Counted from the stretch's first letter, positions 34,284-43,459 are shown. The stretch is 64,000 nucleotides of DNA from JANPBY01 sp963805505 (GCA_963805505.1 CAWDUP010000002.1:682001-746000); one strand, 5' to 3'. The notes: generated from the letters alone by a model not told the origin. Translations and numbers: made by a program.

Positions 34284-36370
34284 GAGGTGAGGGTCTCACC
34301 GTCAGAGGTCCCCGCCGCCCTGATCCGGCGCGCCACGCGGACGACCACCGCGATCGCCAGGAGCACCAATGCTCCACCCACGACGATTCGGGCTACCTGG
34401 CCGTACCCGGTCGCGCGGACGGTGAACTCCACCGAGTCGCCGAGGGGTTGACCCGTAGCGCTCAGCAGCGTTGCTACGACTGGGAAGCGCGCGTTCGCGG
34501 CGGCCTCTGCGGTGACGTTGACCGTGGCAGTACGGCCGGCTGGAACGGTGATCAGCTCCGAGGGACGGCTGGTCAGGCGGACCGACGGGATCGACCGGAG
34601 ACTGACCCGGACGGTCACGTCCTGGTCGAGGTCGTTGTGCACAGCCAAGGGGATGACGCCCGTGTTGCTGGACAGCGTGACCTGCCCGCGCTCCAGCAGG
34701 CGCACTGACGTGACGTCTGCGGTGACCGCGCGGGTGAGGTTGGCGGTGTAGGCGCGTCCCGCGGATCGCCCCTTCCCCCGCCAGGCGGTGGACTGTGCAC
34801 TCAGCAGCGCCGGTTCGTAGGCCGAGACGAACGGTTCGGGAAAGGCGAGCGCCGGCGCGAAAGCCGCTACCCGCTCGCGATCTCTGGCAACGACCGCGAG
34901 CTGGCTGGCCGAGACCTCGGCCAGCCGATCGGCCTTCGTGTACCGCTCGGTCGTCCGTTCGGGCGCGTCACTGGGAGCCGCCGCCAGCTCGGCGAGGGTC
35001 TGGTTGGTGAGCCATGGCGCTTGCAGACCCAGGACGGTGGTGGTCCAGCCCGGACTGGCCTTCCAGCGTCGTGGGGGTGCGACCGCGATTCCCCGGGGGT
35101 CGCTCGGGCGCTCTGCGGCGATCAGCGCGGTCTCGGCGAGCAGTCGTTGCTTGGCAAGGACGGGACCTCCGAGGCTGCCGGGGCCGGCGTCGAGCAGGGC
35201 TGCGAGCGTGGCGTCGGACGTCACGACCGGTAGGTCAGGTAGGTCGACCAGAGTGGTCATCGAGTCAGGGGTCCCGGAAAGCTCGGTCTGGGGGACCAGC
35301 CCGGAAGCGCTGAGCAGGACCGACCCAAAACCTTGAGCGGCGAGGCTCCGGAGGGTCGCTCGGTTGGACAAGCCCGACCCCGGCCAGGCGGGGGCCTCCT
35401 GCAGCTCACCGCCGAGCAGCTCGCCCGCGATGCGCTTCCCGAGGTTTCTGGCGGTGGCTAGGTCGCCCCCGAGCCCGGCTCGCTGGCTGGCGACCAGATC
35501 CGGATCCGCGTAGGGAACGACTTCGACATCGGATCCCGCGCGGGCTCGCTCGGCCGCCAAGGCCGCTAACCAGCTGGCCGCGGTTGGATCCGGTTGTGCG
35601 CCAGCGGCAAGATCGCGGCCGGTCGCGAGGCTCCGGACGTCCTCGAGCAGGGCAGCGTCGACCAGGAACGTGACCGCCCGTCCACTGCCCGCGGCGAGCA
35701 AGGCCCCAAGGCGGCCGTCGGGTTGCAACGCCGCAGCGAGCTTCGTGGCTGCCTCAACCGGGAGGATGCCATTGGCGAGCCGTCCGGGCGTGCCGATCAA
35801 GGGGACGAACCAGGTGACCTGCACCTGAGGCGTCTCGCCCGGACCGTCAGTGACCAAGAACGTCCGCGCCGAGCCGGCGGTCCGACGCACACCGGTTGGC
35901 TCGGCGACCCTGAGCTCGAGGGTCAAGGCGTGGACGCCGAACCCTGGGATCAGCCCGAGCTGATCGGCAGGAACCTCGATCCGAACCTGTGCGCTCGCTC
36001 CTGGCGCCAATGTCGGCGCGACGTCCACCAGCGAGGCGACCGGTACGGTCCCGACCGGCACCAGCGAGTCGCCGCCGATGAAAGCCGCCAGCTCCGCGCG
36101 CGAGGTGAGCGGGAGCGAGCCGACGCGCAGGCGCGCGCCCACGGCGACCAGGGTCTGATCGGAGGCGTTGATGACGCGAGCGCTCAAAACGAGGTTGCCT
36201 GCCGGGTCGAGCAGGGTAGGTGCCAACTCGGTCACGGTGACCCGGATGTCGTCGCCCGAGGGATCCTCGGCGCCACGGTCGAGGCCGTGGGCGGCCGACG
36301 TAGTCAGCAGGAGCCCGCACATCGAGATGGTCGCCGCAGCAAGGGCGGCCGCCGCGCGTCCCAGATTCAC
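34280..36370 (-). CDS. DUF6049 family secreted membrane-anchored protein
   Basis: A 696-aa protein with a signal peptide (about residues 1-28), a long outer region and one C-terminal membrane helix (about 660-682) followed by a basic tail. The last 150 residues before the helix form Ig-like repeats (VTLSSNTGVIPLAVHNDL and later). It is the counterpart of Rv3909, always beside murJ, and its function is unknown. A role in wall assembly at the outer face is likely from position. It starts at a GTG overlapping the Nudix gene stop. Confidence 0.88.
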   Translation of the reverse strand: MNLGRAAAALAAATISMCGLLLTTSAAHGLDRGAEDPSGDDIRVTVTELAPTLLDPAGNLVLSARVINASDQTLVAVGARLRVGSLPLTSRAELAAFIGGDSLVPVGTVPVASLVDVAPTLAPGASAQVRIEVPADQLGLIPGFGVHALTLELRVAEPTGVRRTAGSARTFLVTDGPGETPQVQVTWFVPLIGTPGRLANGILPVEAATKLAAALQPDGRLGALLAAGSGRAVTFLVDAALLEDVRSLATGRDLAAGAQPDPTAASWLAALAAERARAGSDVEVVPYADPDLVASQRAGLGGDLATARNLGKRIAGELLGGELQEAPAWPGSGLSNRATLRSLAAQGFGSVLLSASGLVPQTELSGTPDSMTTLVDLPDLPVVTSDATLAALLDAGPGSLGGPVLAKQRLLAETALIAAERPSDPRGIAVAPPRRWKASPGWTTTVLGLQAPWLTNQTLAELAAAPSDAPERTTERYTKADRLAEVSASQLAVVARDRERVAAFAPALAFPEPFVSAYEPALLSAQSTAWRGKGRSAGRAYTANLTRAVTADVTSVRLLERGQVTLSSNTGVIPLAVHNDLDQDVTVRVSLRSIPSVRLTSRPSELITVPAGRTATVNVTAEAAANARFPVVATLLSATGQPLGDSVEFTVRATGYGQVARIVVGGALVLLAIAVVVRVARRIRAAGTSDGETLTS

Positions 36371-36864
36371 GCGCTCTCGCTGAGCAGGGCAACCGCCTTG
36401 GTGACCAAGGCTCGTTCGTCGGCGTAGGCAAGGCGTCGGTTGACCTCGTCCAGTGGCACCCAGGCGACCTCGACCACTTCGATGTCGGCATCGCTGAGCT
36501 CGCCGCCCACCGCCTCCAGAAGGTGATGGTGGACGGTCTTGTGCACCCGCCGGTCCTCGGCCACGAACCAGAAGTCGATCTGGCCCAGCGATGCCAGGAT
36601 GCGCCCCTCGATGCCGGTTTCTTCGCGCACCTCACGGACGGCGGCGTCCTCGGCCGTCTCTCCCGCCTCGACGTGTCCTTTGGGGAGGGACCAGATCAAC
36701 CGACCTCGGCGGTCGTGGCGCGCGATCAACGCTGCCTGCTCGTGTCCAGGCGCGCGACGGTCGACCACGAGACCCCCGGCGGAAGTCTCCTCGACGGTCC
36801 GCAGGCGTGGGCGGGGTCGAGGAGTGCGCGGCGGTTCTGGTGCGGGATGCGCACGGTCGACCAT
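36367..36864 (-). CDS. Nudix hydrolase (MutT4-like)
   Basis: A 165-aa hydrolase of nucleoside diphosphate derivatives. The Nudix box GHVEAGETAEDAAVREVREETG is complete, with its catalytic glutamates. The N-terminal 25 residues are Pro/Arg rich. The position next to cca and DUF6049 equals that of mycobacterial MutT4. The ATG at 36864 is chosen because a -10 TACCCT lies 6 nt before it, suggesting a leaderless mRNA. A start at 36915 would overlap the divergent cca gene. Confidence 0.92.
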   Translation of the reverse strand: MVDRAHPAPEPPRTPRPRPRLRTVEETSAGGLVVDRRAPGHEQAALIARHDRRGRLIWSLPKGHVEAGETAEDAAVREVREETGIEGRILASLGQIDFWFVAEDRRVHKTVHHHLLEAVGGELSDADIEVVEVAWVPLDEVNRRLAYADERALVTKAVALLSESA

Positions 36865-36870
36865 CCAGCC

Positions 36871-36876
36871 AGGGTA
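36871..36876 (-). promoter_or_regulatory. Leaderless-type -10 box of the Nudix gene
   Basis: TACCCT ends 6 nt before the Nudix ATG on the minus strand. It lies only 18 bp from the opposed -10 of cca, so the two divergent promoters share their upstream DNA. Confidence 0.6.
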
Positions 36877-36894
36877 GCCATGGCGGGAAGTTCC

Positions 36895-36900
36895 TAGACT
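36895..36900 (+). promoter_or_regulatory. Leaderless-type -10 box of cca
   Basis: TAGACT ends 7 nt before the cca ATG, and there is no Shine-Dalgarno sequence, so translation should begin at the very 5' end of the mRNA. Confidence 0.6.
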
Positions 36901-36907
36901 GACCACC

Positions 36908-38356
36908 ATGCCCACCCCGGAGGCCGCCGCACCCTCGCGTCCGCAGACCTTGTCCGAGGCGCAGCGCCGGGCCGTGCACGAACTGCTTCGGGTTGCACCG
37001 GTCGCGGACCATCTGGGAAGGCTCTTCGAGAGCGCCGGTCACCACCTGGCCCTGGTGGGCGGGAGCGTGCGCGATGCGCTCCTTGGCCGGCTGGGCAACG
37101 ACTTGGACTTCACCACGGACGCCCGGCCTGAAGAGATTCTGCGGCTGGTCAAGCCGTGGGCTGACGCCGTGTGGGAGGTCGGCATCGCCTTCGGGACGGT
37201 GGGCGCCCGCAAGGACGATTTCACTATCGAGATCACCACCTACCGCGCCGAGACCTATGAGACCGGCTCACGTAAGCCCGAGGTGACCTACGGCAAGAGC
37301 CTTGAAGGCGACCTGCTCCGGCGCGACTTCACGGTCAACGCCATGGCCGTTCGCCTGCCGGGCACGCAGTTCGTGGATCCGCACGGGGGTCTCGAAGACC
37401 TCGCGAACGGGTCTCTGCGAACGCCGGGACGGCCCGGCGACTCGTTCTCCGACGATCCGCTGCGAATGATGCGGGCGGCCCGGTTCGCCGCGCAGCTCGG
37501 CTTCGAGGTCGCGGCCGACGTGGTCGACGCGATCGAGGCCATGGCCGAGCGCATCGACATCGTCAGCGCCGAGCGGATCCGCGACGAGCTGGTCAAGCTC
37601 ATGCTGAGCCCGGATCCGCGAGCCGGACTGGCCCTGCTCGTGGACACGGGGTTGGCGGACCGCGTCCTTCCCGAGCTGCCCCGGCTGCGCCTGGAGATCG
37701 ATGAGCATCATCGCCACAAGGACGTCTACGAACACACCCTGACCGTGGTCGAACAAGCGATCGCTCTCGAGCCGGGCGAACCCGATTTCGTGCTCCGCTT
37801 CGCGGCGCTCATGCACGATGTAGGCAAGCCGAAGACCCGACGGTTCGAGCCCGGCGGTGGCGTGAGCTTCCACCACCATGAGGTCGTCGGCGCCAAGCTC
37901 ACCCGCAAGCGGATGACGACCCTGCGATTCAGCAACGAGATCATCGACGCGGTCAGTGGCCTCGTCGCTTTGCACCTTCGCTTCCATGGGTACGGCTCCG
38001 GTGAGTGGACGGACTCCGCAGTCCGGCGCTATGTGCGCGACGCCGGCCCGCTCCTCGAACGGCTGCATGTCCTGACTCGCGCCGACTGCACGACGCGCAA
38101 CCGCCGAAAGGCGTTGATTTTGTCGGCCACCTACGACGACCTCGAGGAGCGCATCGAACGGCTGGGTGCAGAGGAGGAGCTCGCGTCCTTGCGGCCAGAC
38201 CTAGACGGGTCCCAGATCATGGAGATCCTCGAGATCCCCCCCGGACCGCTCGTCGGAGAGGCCTACCGTTTCCTTCTCGACCTGCGGCTCGACCGTGGGC
38301 CGATGCCAGCCGAGGAGGCCGAGCGTGAGCTGCGCACCTGGTACTCCTCGAGATAG
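36908..38356 (+). CDS. cca: CCA tRNA nucleotidyltransferase
   Basis: A 482-aa class II nucleotidyltransferase that adds or repairs the CCA end of tRNA. This is needed here, since both tRNA genes in the window lack CCA. The catalytic motif is LVGGSVRDALLGRLGNDLDF. The RRDFTVNAMAVRL and RMMRAARFAAQLGF motifs follow. A C-terminal HD domain has HRHKDVYEHTL and MHDVGKPKTRR, giving possible phosphohydrolase activity. It converges on an MFS gene, with a 10-bp gap. Confidence 0.97.
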   Translation: MPTPEAAAPSRPQTLSEAQRRAVHELLRVAPVADHLGRLFESAGHHLALVGGSVRDALLGRLGNDLDFTTDARPEEILRLVKPWADAVWEVGIAFGTVGARKDDFTIEITTYRAETYETGSRKPEVTYGKSLEGDLLRRDFTVNAMAVRLPGTQFVDPHGGLEDLANGSLRTPGRPGDSFSDDPLRMMRAARFAAQLGFEVAADVVDAIEAMAERIDIVSAERIRDELVKLMLSPDPRAGLALLVDTGLADRVLPELPRLRLEIDEHHRHKDVYEHTLTVVEQAIALEPGEPDFVLRFAALMHDVGKPKTRRFEPGGGVSFHHHEVVGAKLTRKRMTTLRFSNEIIDAVSGLVALHLRFHGYGSGEWTDSAVRRYVRDAGPLLERLHVLTRADCTTRNRRKALILSATYDDLEERIERLGAEEELASLRPDLDGSQIMEILEIPPGPLVGEAYRFLLDLRLDRGPMPAEEAERELRTWYSSR

Positions 38357-38366
38357 ATCGTGGCGC

Positions 38367-39590
38367 TCACGGTCGCGACTGCGCGGTCCGGCGTGAGATC
38401 CACACGTATCCACCCAAGCCCAGCAGCCAGCACCCCACCGCGATCCAGACCACTCCGGCCGAGCGTCCGTTCGCCGGCAGCACCAAGGCGGCGATCAACC
38501 CGCCAACCACGAAGGTGAGGTTGAACACGACGTCGTAGACGGCAAACACCCGTCCCCGATAGACGTCCTCGAGCTCCTGCTGGACCAAGGTGTCAGCGCT
38601 GATCTTGACGACCTGACCCGCCGCCGTGGCGAGGAAAGCGACCGCGAACAGCGTGGCCTGGGTGAACTGCAGTCCCAGCACCAGCTCGCCAACCGCCGCG
38701 CTGCCCAATGCGGTGGAGATGACCGGCGGCGTCCCCCAGCGCCGTACGAGCGGCGGCGCCACCAGCGCCGCCGCAAAGACCCCGATCCCGCCGAAGAAGA
38801 ACGCAGTACCCAAAGCGCTGAGCCCGGCGTCGGGGTCATCAGGTGCGTTGTAGGTCTCCCGGAACAACAGCACGCCCCCCACGGTCACGATGCCCCAGCC
38901 GAACCGGAAGGCACCCAGCGCCGCGATCGCCGACGCTGCTCGCGGGCGTTCCCGAAGGTGCGCGAGCCCTTCGACGAACCCTCGGGTGACCGACGTCACC
39001 GCTGCCCGCACGGCGGCCGTGGCCTCGTCCAGGGCGGGGCCAAGCTGAGCTCGATCGAGGCCCAGCGCGGCCAGCGCGCCCGCCAGGGCATATCCGAGTG
39101 CTGCGACCGTGACGACGAGAGCGACCCTGGTGTCCGACCCGCCGCCGAGCAGGCGGACGACGACTCCGAGGCCCACCCCGGCCACCGTCGACAAGGTGCC
39201 GATCGTGGTTGACACCGCATTGGCCGTGATGAGCACCCCGTCCGGGACGACCCGGGGCAGTGCTGCGGAAAGCCCGGACAGGATGAAGCGGTTGACGCCG
39301 ATCACGGCCAACGACACGGCGAGGAACGCCGCGTCGTCACGACCACCGAGGACGAGTCCCGCCACGCCTAGGCACAAGACTGCGCGGCCTAGGTTGGCGG
39401 CGACCAGGACGCGCTGCCGGCTCCACCGGTCGAGCAGCACTCCTGCGAACGGGCCGAGGAGTGAGTAGGGCACCAAGATGACGGCGAAGGCCAGCGCGAT
39501 GCGCAGCGCCGACGTCTGACGCTCGGGGGAGAAGAAGACGAAGGACGCCAGAGCCGCCTGGAAGCAACCGTCGGACACCTGCCCGGCCAC
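38367..39590 (-). CDS. Major facilitator superfamily transporter
   Basis: A 407-aa protein with about 12 membrane helices and the MFS loop motif GVLLDRWSRQRVL between helices 2 and 3. The substrate is unknown; relatives are often annotated as drug exporters. The first recognised start is the GTG at 39590, but it falls inside the usual first-helix sequence. The frame continues upstream as FRRLLSVR without any ATG, GTG or TTG back to the preceding stop. Translation may begin at a CTG (for example 39662 or 39632), or the 5' end may be altered. Confidence 0.82.
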   Translation of the reverse strand: MAGQVSDGCFQAALASFVFFSPERQTSALRIALAFAVILVPYSLLGPFAGVLLDRWSRQRVLVAANLGRAVLCLGVAGLVLGGRDDAAFLAVSLAVIGVNRFILSGLSAALPRVVPDGVLITANAVSTTIGTLSTVAGVGLGVVVRLLGGGSDTRVALVVTVAALGYALAGALAALGLDRAQLGPALDEATAAVRAAVTSVTRGFVEGLAHLRERPRAASAIAALGAFRFGWGIVTVGGVLLFRETYNAPDDPDAGLSALGTAFFFGGIGVFAAALVAPPLVRRWGTPPVISTALGSAAVGELVLGLQFTQATLFAVAFLATAAGQVVKISADTLVQQELEDVYRGRVFAVYDVVFNLTFVVGGLIAALVLPANGRSAGVVWIAVGCWLLGLGGYVWISRRTAQSRP

Positions 39591-39686
39591 GCGAACCGAC
39601 AGCAGACGTCGGAAACCCGTGCCCCTGAACAGGGCAACGACTGGCCGTTCGGTCGTCCTCAGGGCCGACCCGCGGCGCTCGCCTGG

Positions 39687-41057
39687 TCAGGCAAGCGCCG
39701 GCTCCGGCGTGGTGCCGTGGTCTGCGGGGGGCGGGGACAGCTTCGCCCGTGCTGCCGGGCTTGCGGCCGCCAGGATGTCGATGAGGAGCCAGGCCACGGC
39801 GGCAGCCGACACCGACCACACGACGTTCTGCCAGGTGGCGTGGCCACCGAGGATGAAGACGACGATGACGATGACGAGCACGGCGGTGCGAAGCGCCATC
39901 CGGCCTTTGGCTACCACGCGACCCAGCCGCTGCATGGGCTCCCAGCGACCTGCCGTCTCTCCCAGCGCCGAGGTCGCGCGGGACTCGAGGTCGCGCAACC
40001 AGCCTGCTGGCTGGGACGGTCCGGCCAGCCAGGCGAAGAAGGCGGCGACGATGCCGAGCGCGGCGAGGGCCCCCAGCGAGTCCCAGAGATAGCGCAGCAT
40101 CGTGTCGTAGAACACGGTAAGTGCGGCACCGAACGTTGTGTCGTTGGTGGCGTCGACGTAGGCCGATCGGGCGATCCCCAGGGCGGCCGCGAGCAGGATC
40201 ATCGCGGCCACCACGACGAGCCCGCTGATCAGCAGCATGCGCCGGCGTTGCGGGGCCACCATGATGGCGGCGAGATAGAGCAGGAAGACCACGGGCAGCA
40301 GCCACCTGGCGATGGGGTCGGTGAACGTCCACACCTGTTGTGCCGCATCCAGCTGCGGTGAGGTGAGCAGGACGATCTCGTGCCCGGTCGCTGCCGGTGG
40401 GTTGACCCGCTCGAAGACGGTGAGGCCGCGATCGATGAGGGCCTGGCGTACGGCTTCGATCACGACTGACAAGTCGAGATAGACGGTGCCGTCTCGGACC
40501 GTCACTGTCCCTGTCGTGTCGCCCTCGAGAGCCTGGACCACACCCTGCTGCACCTGCGTGTTCACCTGGATCCACAGGTTGTCGAAGGCCTGGCTGGACA
40601 CGATCTTGAGAACGGTGGACTGCACGAAGCTGGTGATCGCCCCGGTGATGGCGGGCGTCAGGGGCGCTGCCTCCGGTGGCAGGTTCGTCGTGACGAAACC
40701 CTGGAGGTCGACGCGTGACAGCAGTTCGTCCGTGACCTCGGTCGCTACCGCCTGTTGGATGACTGCAGACTGAGCCAGCGGGCCGACCGTGGACAGATAG
40801 CGCTGCGAGTCCACGATGGTGCGGCGCCCCCAGAAACCCACCAGGGCCGGGGGTGTGAGGAGGGCAGCGATCACCAGGAGGGCGACCGCCGCCGTCCAGC
40901 GCCAGCGTCGGTGCGCCGTGGGTGGCCGGTCGAGAACGAGGGTGGGCGAATCGTGCCGAAGGTGCTCGTTCTCATCGCGCAGCCGAGCGACCTCGGCCTC
41001 GAGCGCGGCGATGTCCGCAGGGTCGGGATCGGGTGCCTGTGCCTCGATGCCGGTCAT
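39687..41057 (-). CDS. Integral membrane protein, function unknown
   Basis: A 456-aa protein with a short N-terminal coiled coil (IAALEAEVARLRDENEHLRH, bZIP-like) and a membrane helix at about 55-75. An outer domain of about 180 residues (STVGPLAQSAVIQQAVATEV onward) follows, then four helices between about 250 and 430, and an Ala/Pro-rich tail. Such proteins occur widely in actinobacteria, but I know no function. It is followed by the MFS gene and preceded by the ino1 terminator. Confidence 0.75.
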   Translation of the reverse strand: MTGIEAQAPDPDPADIAALEAEVARLRDENEHLRHDSPTLVLDRPPTAHRRWRWTAAVALLVIAALLTPPALVGFWGRRTIVDSQRYLSTVGPLAQSAVIQQAVATEVTDELLSRVDLQGFVTTNLPPEAAPLTPAITGAITSFVQSTVLKIVSSQAFDNLWIQVNTQVQQGVVQALEGDTTGTVTVRDGTVYLDLSVVIEAVRQALIDRGLTVFERVNPPAATGHEIVLLTSPQLDAAQQVWTFTDPIARWLLPVVFLLYLAAIMVAPQRRRMLLISGLVVVAAMILLAAALGIARSAYVDATNDTTFGAALTVFYDTMLRYLWDSLGALAALGIVAAFFAWLAGPSQPAGWLRDLESRATSALGETAGRWEPMQRLGRVVAKGRMALRTAVLVIVIVVFILGGHATWQNVVWSVSAAAVAWLLIDILAAASPAARAKLSPPPADHGTTPEPALA

Positions 41058-41130
41058 GGGAGACCTCTCAAGCTGCGGACGACGGGTGCATTTCCGAGCG
41101 AGAGCCTAGGCGTCCGGCGCCAACAACACA

Positions 41131-41161
41131 GCGACTCCCCGGGATTGCCCCGGGGAGTCGC
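41131..41161 (-). terminator. Rho-independent terminator of ino1
   Basis: A perfect 13-bp GC-rich stem (GCGACTCCCCGGG and its complement) with a 5-base loop lies 8 bp after the ino1 stop. It is followed on the minus strand by the T/G-rich TGTGTTGTTG. Confidence 0.85.
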
Positions 41162-41169
41162 CAGTGGCT

Positions 41170-42240
41170 CTATTCGCCGGCGATGAAGTCCTCGACGGCT
41201 TGGCGCGCCTCGTCGTCGTTGTACTGCACGGGCGGGCTCTTCATGAAGTACGACGCCGGACCGAGCAAGGGTCCCCCGATACCGCGATCGAGCGCGATCT
41301 TGGCGCAGCGGATCGCGTCGATGATGACTCCGGCTGAGTTCGGGGAGTCCCAGACCTCGAGCTTGTACTCCAGGCTGAGCGGTACGTCGCCGAAGGCGCG
41401 GCCCTCGAGGCGGACGAAGGCCCACTTGCGGTCATCGAGCCATGCGACGTAGTCCGACGGACCGATGTGGACGTTGCGGGCGCCGATGTCACGGGTGAGC
41501 TGGGAAGTGACCGACTGGGTCTTGGAGATCTTCTTGGACTCCAGGCGCTCACGCTCCAGCATGTTCATGAAGTCCATGTTGCCGCCGACGTTGAGCTGAT
41601 AGGTGCGGTCAACGGTGACGCCTCGGTCCTCGAAGAGCTTGGCGAGGACGCGGTGGGTGATCGTGGCGCCGACCTGGCTCTTGATGTCGTCTCCGACGAT
41701 CGGCACGCCGGCCGCGGTGAACTTGTCGGCCCACGCCTTGGTCCCTGCGATGAAGACCGGCAGGGCGTTCACGAAGCCGACTCCGGCATCGATGGCGCAC
41801 TGGGCGTAGAACTTGGCAGCTTCCTCGGACCCGACCGGCAGGTAGCACACCAAGACGTCAACCCGTGCCTCGCGGAGCGCGGCGACCACGTCGACCGGTT
41901 CGTCGTCGGACTCGGTGATCGTCTCGCGGTAGTACTTCCCGAGGCCGTCGAGGGTGTGGCCGCGCTGGACCGTCACGCCGGTCGGCGGCACCTCGGCGAT
42001 CTTGATCGTGTTGTTCTCCGAGGCGCCGATGGCGTCGGACAGGTCGTGACCCACCTTCTTGGCGTCGACATCGAAGGCGGCCACGAACGTGACATCACCG
42101 ACGTGATAGTCGCCGAGCTGGACGTGCATCAGTCCCGGGACCTTGGCAGTGGTGTCGGCGTCCTTGTAGTACTCGACGCCCTGGACGAGCGACGCGGCGC
42201 AGTTGCCGACGCCGACGATGGCTACTCGAACCTGACCCAT
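41170..42240 (-). CDS. ino1: myo-Inositol-3-phosphate synthase
   Basis: A 356-aa NAD-dependent enzyme that converts glucose-6-phosphate to inositol-1-phosphate (D-myo-inositol-3-phosphate). Inositol is the precursor of mycothiol and phosphatidylinositol. It begins VRVAIVGVGNCAASLVQGVEYY, the actinobacterial Rossmann motif, and has the GDDIKSQVGATITHRVL and LNVGGNMDFMNMLERERLESKKISKT motifs of the active site. The ATG is preceded by AAGGAG. It is 6 bp after padR, and this padR-ino1 pair is conserved in actinobacteria, so PadR likely controls it. Confidence 0.97.
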   Translation of the reverse strand: MGQVRVAIVGVGNCAASLVQGVEYYKDADTTAKVPGLMHVQLGDYHVGDVTFVAAFDVDAKKVGHDLSDAIGASENNTIKIAEVPPTGVTVQRGHTLDGLGKYYRETITESDDEPVDVVAALREARVDVLVCYLPVGSEEAAKFYAQCAIDAGVGFVNALPVFIAGTKAWADKFTAAGVPIVGDDIKSQVGATITHRVLAKLFEDRGVTVDRTYQLNVGGNMDFMNMLERERLESKKISKTQSVTSQLTRDIGARNVHIGPSDYVAWLDDRKWAFVRLEGRAFGDVPLSLEYKLEVWDSPNSAGVIIDAIRCAKIALDRGIGGPLLGPASYFMKSPPVQYNDDEARQAVEDFIAGE

Positions 42241-42246
42241 GTCCGG

Positions 42247-42858
42247 CTACTCCTTGTTTTGTACGGTGCCGGGAACGGCCCGGTCAGCCTTGTTCGGGAT
42301 GGTGGCTTCGTGGTGCTGGCTGGTGCGTTCGTCACTGATCAGCTCGTTGAGCCAGCGCACCTCGCGCTCGACTCCTTCGAGTCCGTGCTTGTGCAGCTCG
42401 AGGGTGTAGCCGTCAAGACGCTCGCGCGTGCGGGACAGCGATGAGCGGACGTTGTCGAGGCGCTCCTCGAGCCGGCTACGCCGACCTTCCAGGATCCGCA
42501 GGCGGACGCTCGCGTCGGTCTGGCTGAAGAACGCGAAATGCACGCCGAAGCTTTCGTCCTCCCAGGCGGCCGGCCCGGAAGTGTCCAGCAGATCCTGCAG
42601 ATGCTCCTTGCCTTCGGCGGTGAGCTTGTAGACGATCTTGGCCCGCCCGCCAGCAGGCGGCGCGCTGTCTGGTGCGTCCTGGGCGATGAGCCCGCGCGCG
42701 AGAAGCTCCTTCAGGCAGGGGTACAGCGACCCGTAGGAGAAGGCGCGGAACGTGCCCAGCATGGTGTTGAGCCGTTTGCGGAGCTCGTAGCCATGCATCG
42801 GTGACTCGTGGAGCAGCCCGAGAACGGCGAGCTCCAGAACCCCTGCACGCTTGCTCAC
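42247..42858 (-). CDS. PadR family transcriptional regulator
   Basis: A 203-aa regulator. The winged helix-turn-helix is in residues 1-85 (LELAVLGLLHESPMHGYELRKRL and YGSLYPCLKELLARGLI). A C-terminal coiled coil for dimerisation runs from about 105 to 175. The GTG start has AGGAG upstream. It is cotranscribed with ino1, and a perfect 23-bp ATGT-type palindrome lies 31 bp upstream, so it probably represses its own operon. Confidence 0.94.
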   Translation of the reverse strand: MSKRAGVLELAVLGLLHESPMHGYELRKRLNTMLGTFRAFSYGSLYPCLKELLARGLIAQDAPDSAPPAGGRAKIVYKLTAEGKEHLQDLLDTSGPAAWEDESFGVHFAFFSQTDASVRLRILEGRRSRLEERLDNVRSSLSRTRERLDGYTLELHKHGLEGVEREVRWLNELISDERTSQHHEATIPNKADRAVPGTVQNKE

Positions 42859-42888
42859 GCGAGCTCCTCAGTGAGATGGACGTCGTAG

Positions 42889-42911
42889 CGATGTATCGCG
42901 TCGATACATCG
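42889..42911. promoter_or_regulatory. PadR operator palindrome
   Basis: CGATGTATCG and CGATACATCG form a perfect 10-bp inverted repeat around CGT. The ATGT and ACAT ends with an 11-bp interior resemble PadR boxes (ATGT-N8-ACAT), though the interior is three bases longer here. It lies 31-53 bp before the padR start. Confidence 0.8.
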
Positions 42912-43044
42912 GACCCTAGACGACTGCCGGCGCACTTGGCAAACCTCAGCTCGCCGCCCGGCGGGTCGAAAGCCCCGAAATGCCGCGCTGCGCCCGTTCG
43001 GAGGGTTACCCACAGGTTCTTCGCGTGCGTCGGTGGAATCGACG

Positions 43045-43050
43045 TAGGCT
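43045..43050 (+). promoter_or_regulatory. Leaderless-type -10 box of the DUF5318 gene
   Basis: TAGGCT ends 7 nt before the ATG at 43058, with no Shine-Dalgarno sequence. This supports that start over the longer open frame beginning at 42980. Confidence 0.6.
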
Positions 43051-43057
43051 TTTGCGC

Positions 43058-43459
43058 ATGTGGTCCCAGCGGGCCGTCGTCGACTACGCGCTGCAGAAGC
43101 GCTCGACCTTGGCTGCCTTCCGCACCGGGCTGGCCTCGACGACCGACGTGTGCGACCCGGACCCCTACACGCTGCGAGCCGCACGGCATCACGGTGAACC
43201 AACCCAGCGGTTGTGCCCGTTGTGCCGCAAGGACCCTCTGGTCGAGCTCGGCTACACCTTCGGGGACGAGCTCGGCCCCTACTCCGGCCGGATCAAGTCG
43301 GTGGCCGAGCAGGCCGTGATGGCTCGCGAGCACGGCGAGTTCCGTGTCTACGTGCTCGAGATCTGCCTGGGTTGTGGGTGGAACCACCTGCACCGTTCGT
43401 ACGTCTTGGGAGATGGGGTGCCCCGCACCCCACCACGGCGCCGTCGGGCCGCGGAGTAG
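43058..43459 (+). CDS. DUF5318 family protein with zinc-ribbon cysteines
   Basis: A 133-aa soluble protein. Two cysteine pairs, CPLC (about residue 52) and CLGC (about residue 106), could bind zinc, and an extra Cys lies at about 31. The family occurs next to ponA in actinobacteria (Rv0049-like), and its function is unknown. The 198-bp gap upstream contains the PadR operator and the -10 box of this gene. Confidence 0.85.
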   Translation: MWSQRAVVDYALQKRSTLAAFRTGLASTTDVCDPDPYTLRAARHHGEPTQRLCPLCRKDPLVELGYTFGDELGPYSGRIKSVAEQAVMAREHGEFRVYVLEICLGCGWNHLHRSYVLGDGVPRTPPRRRRAAE

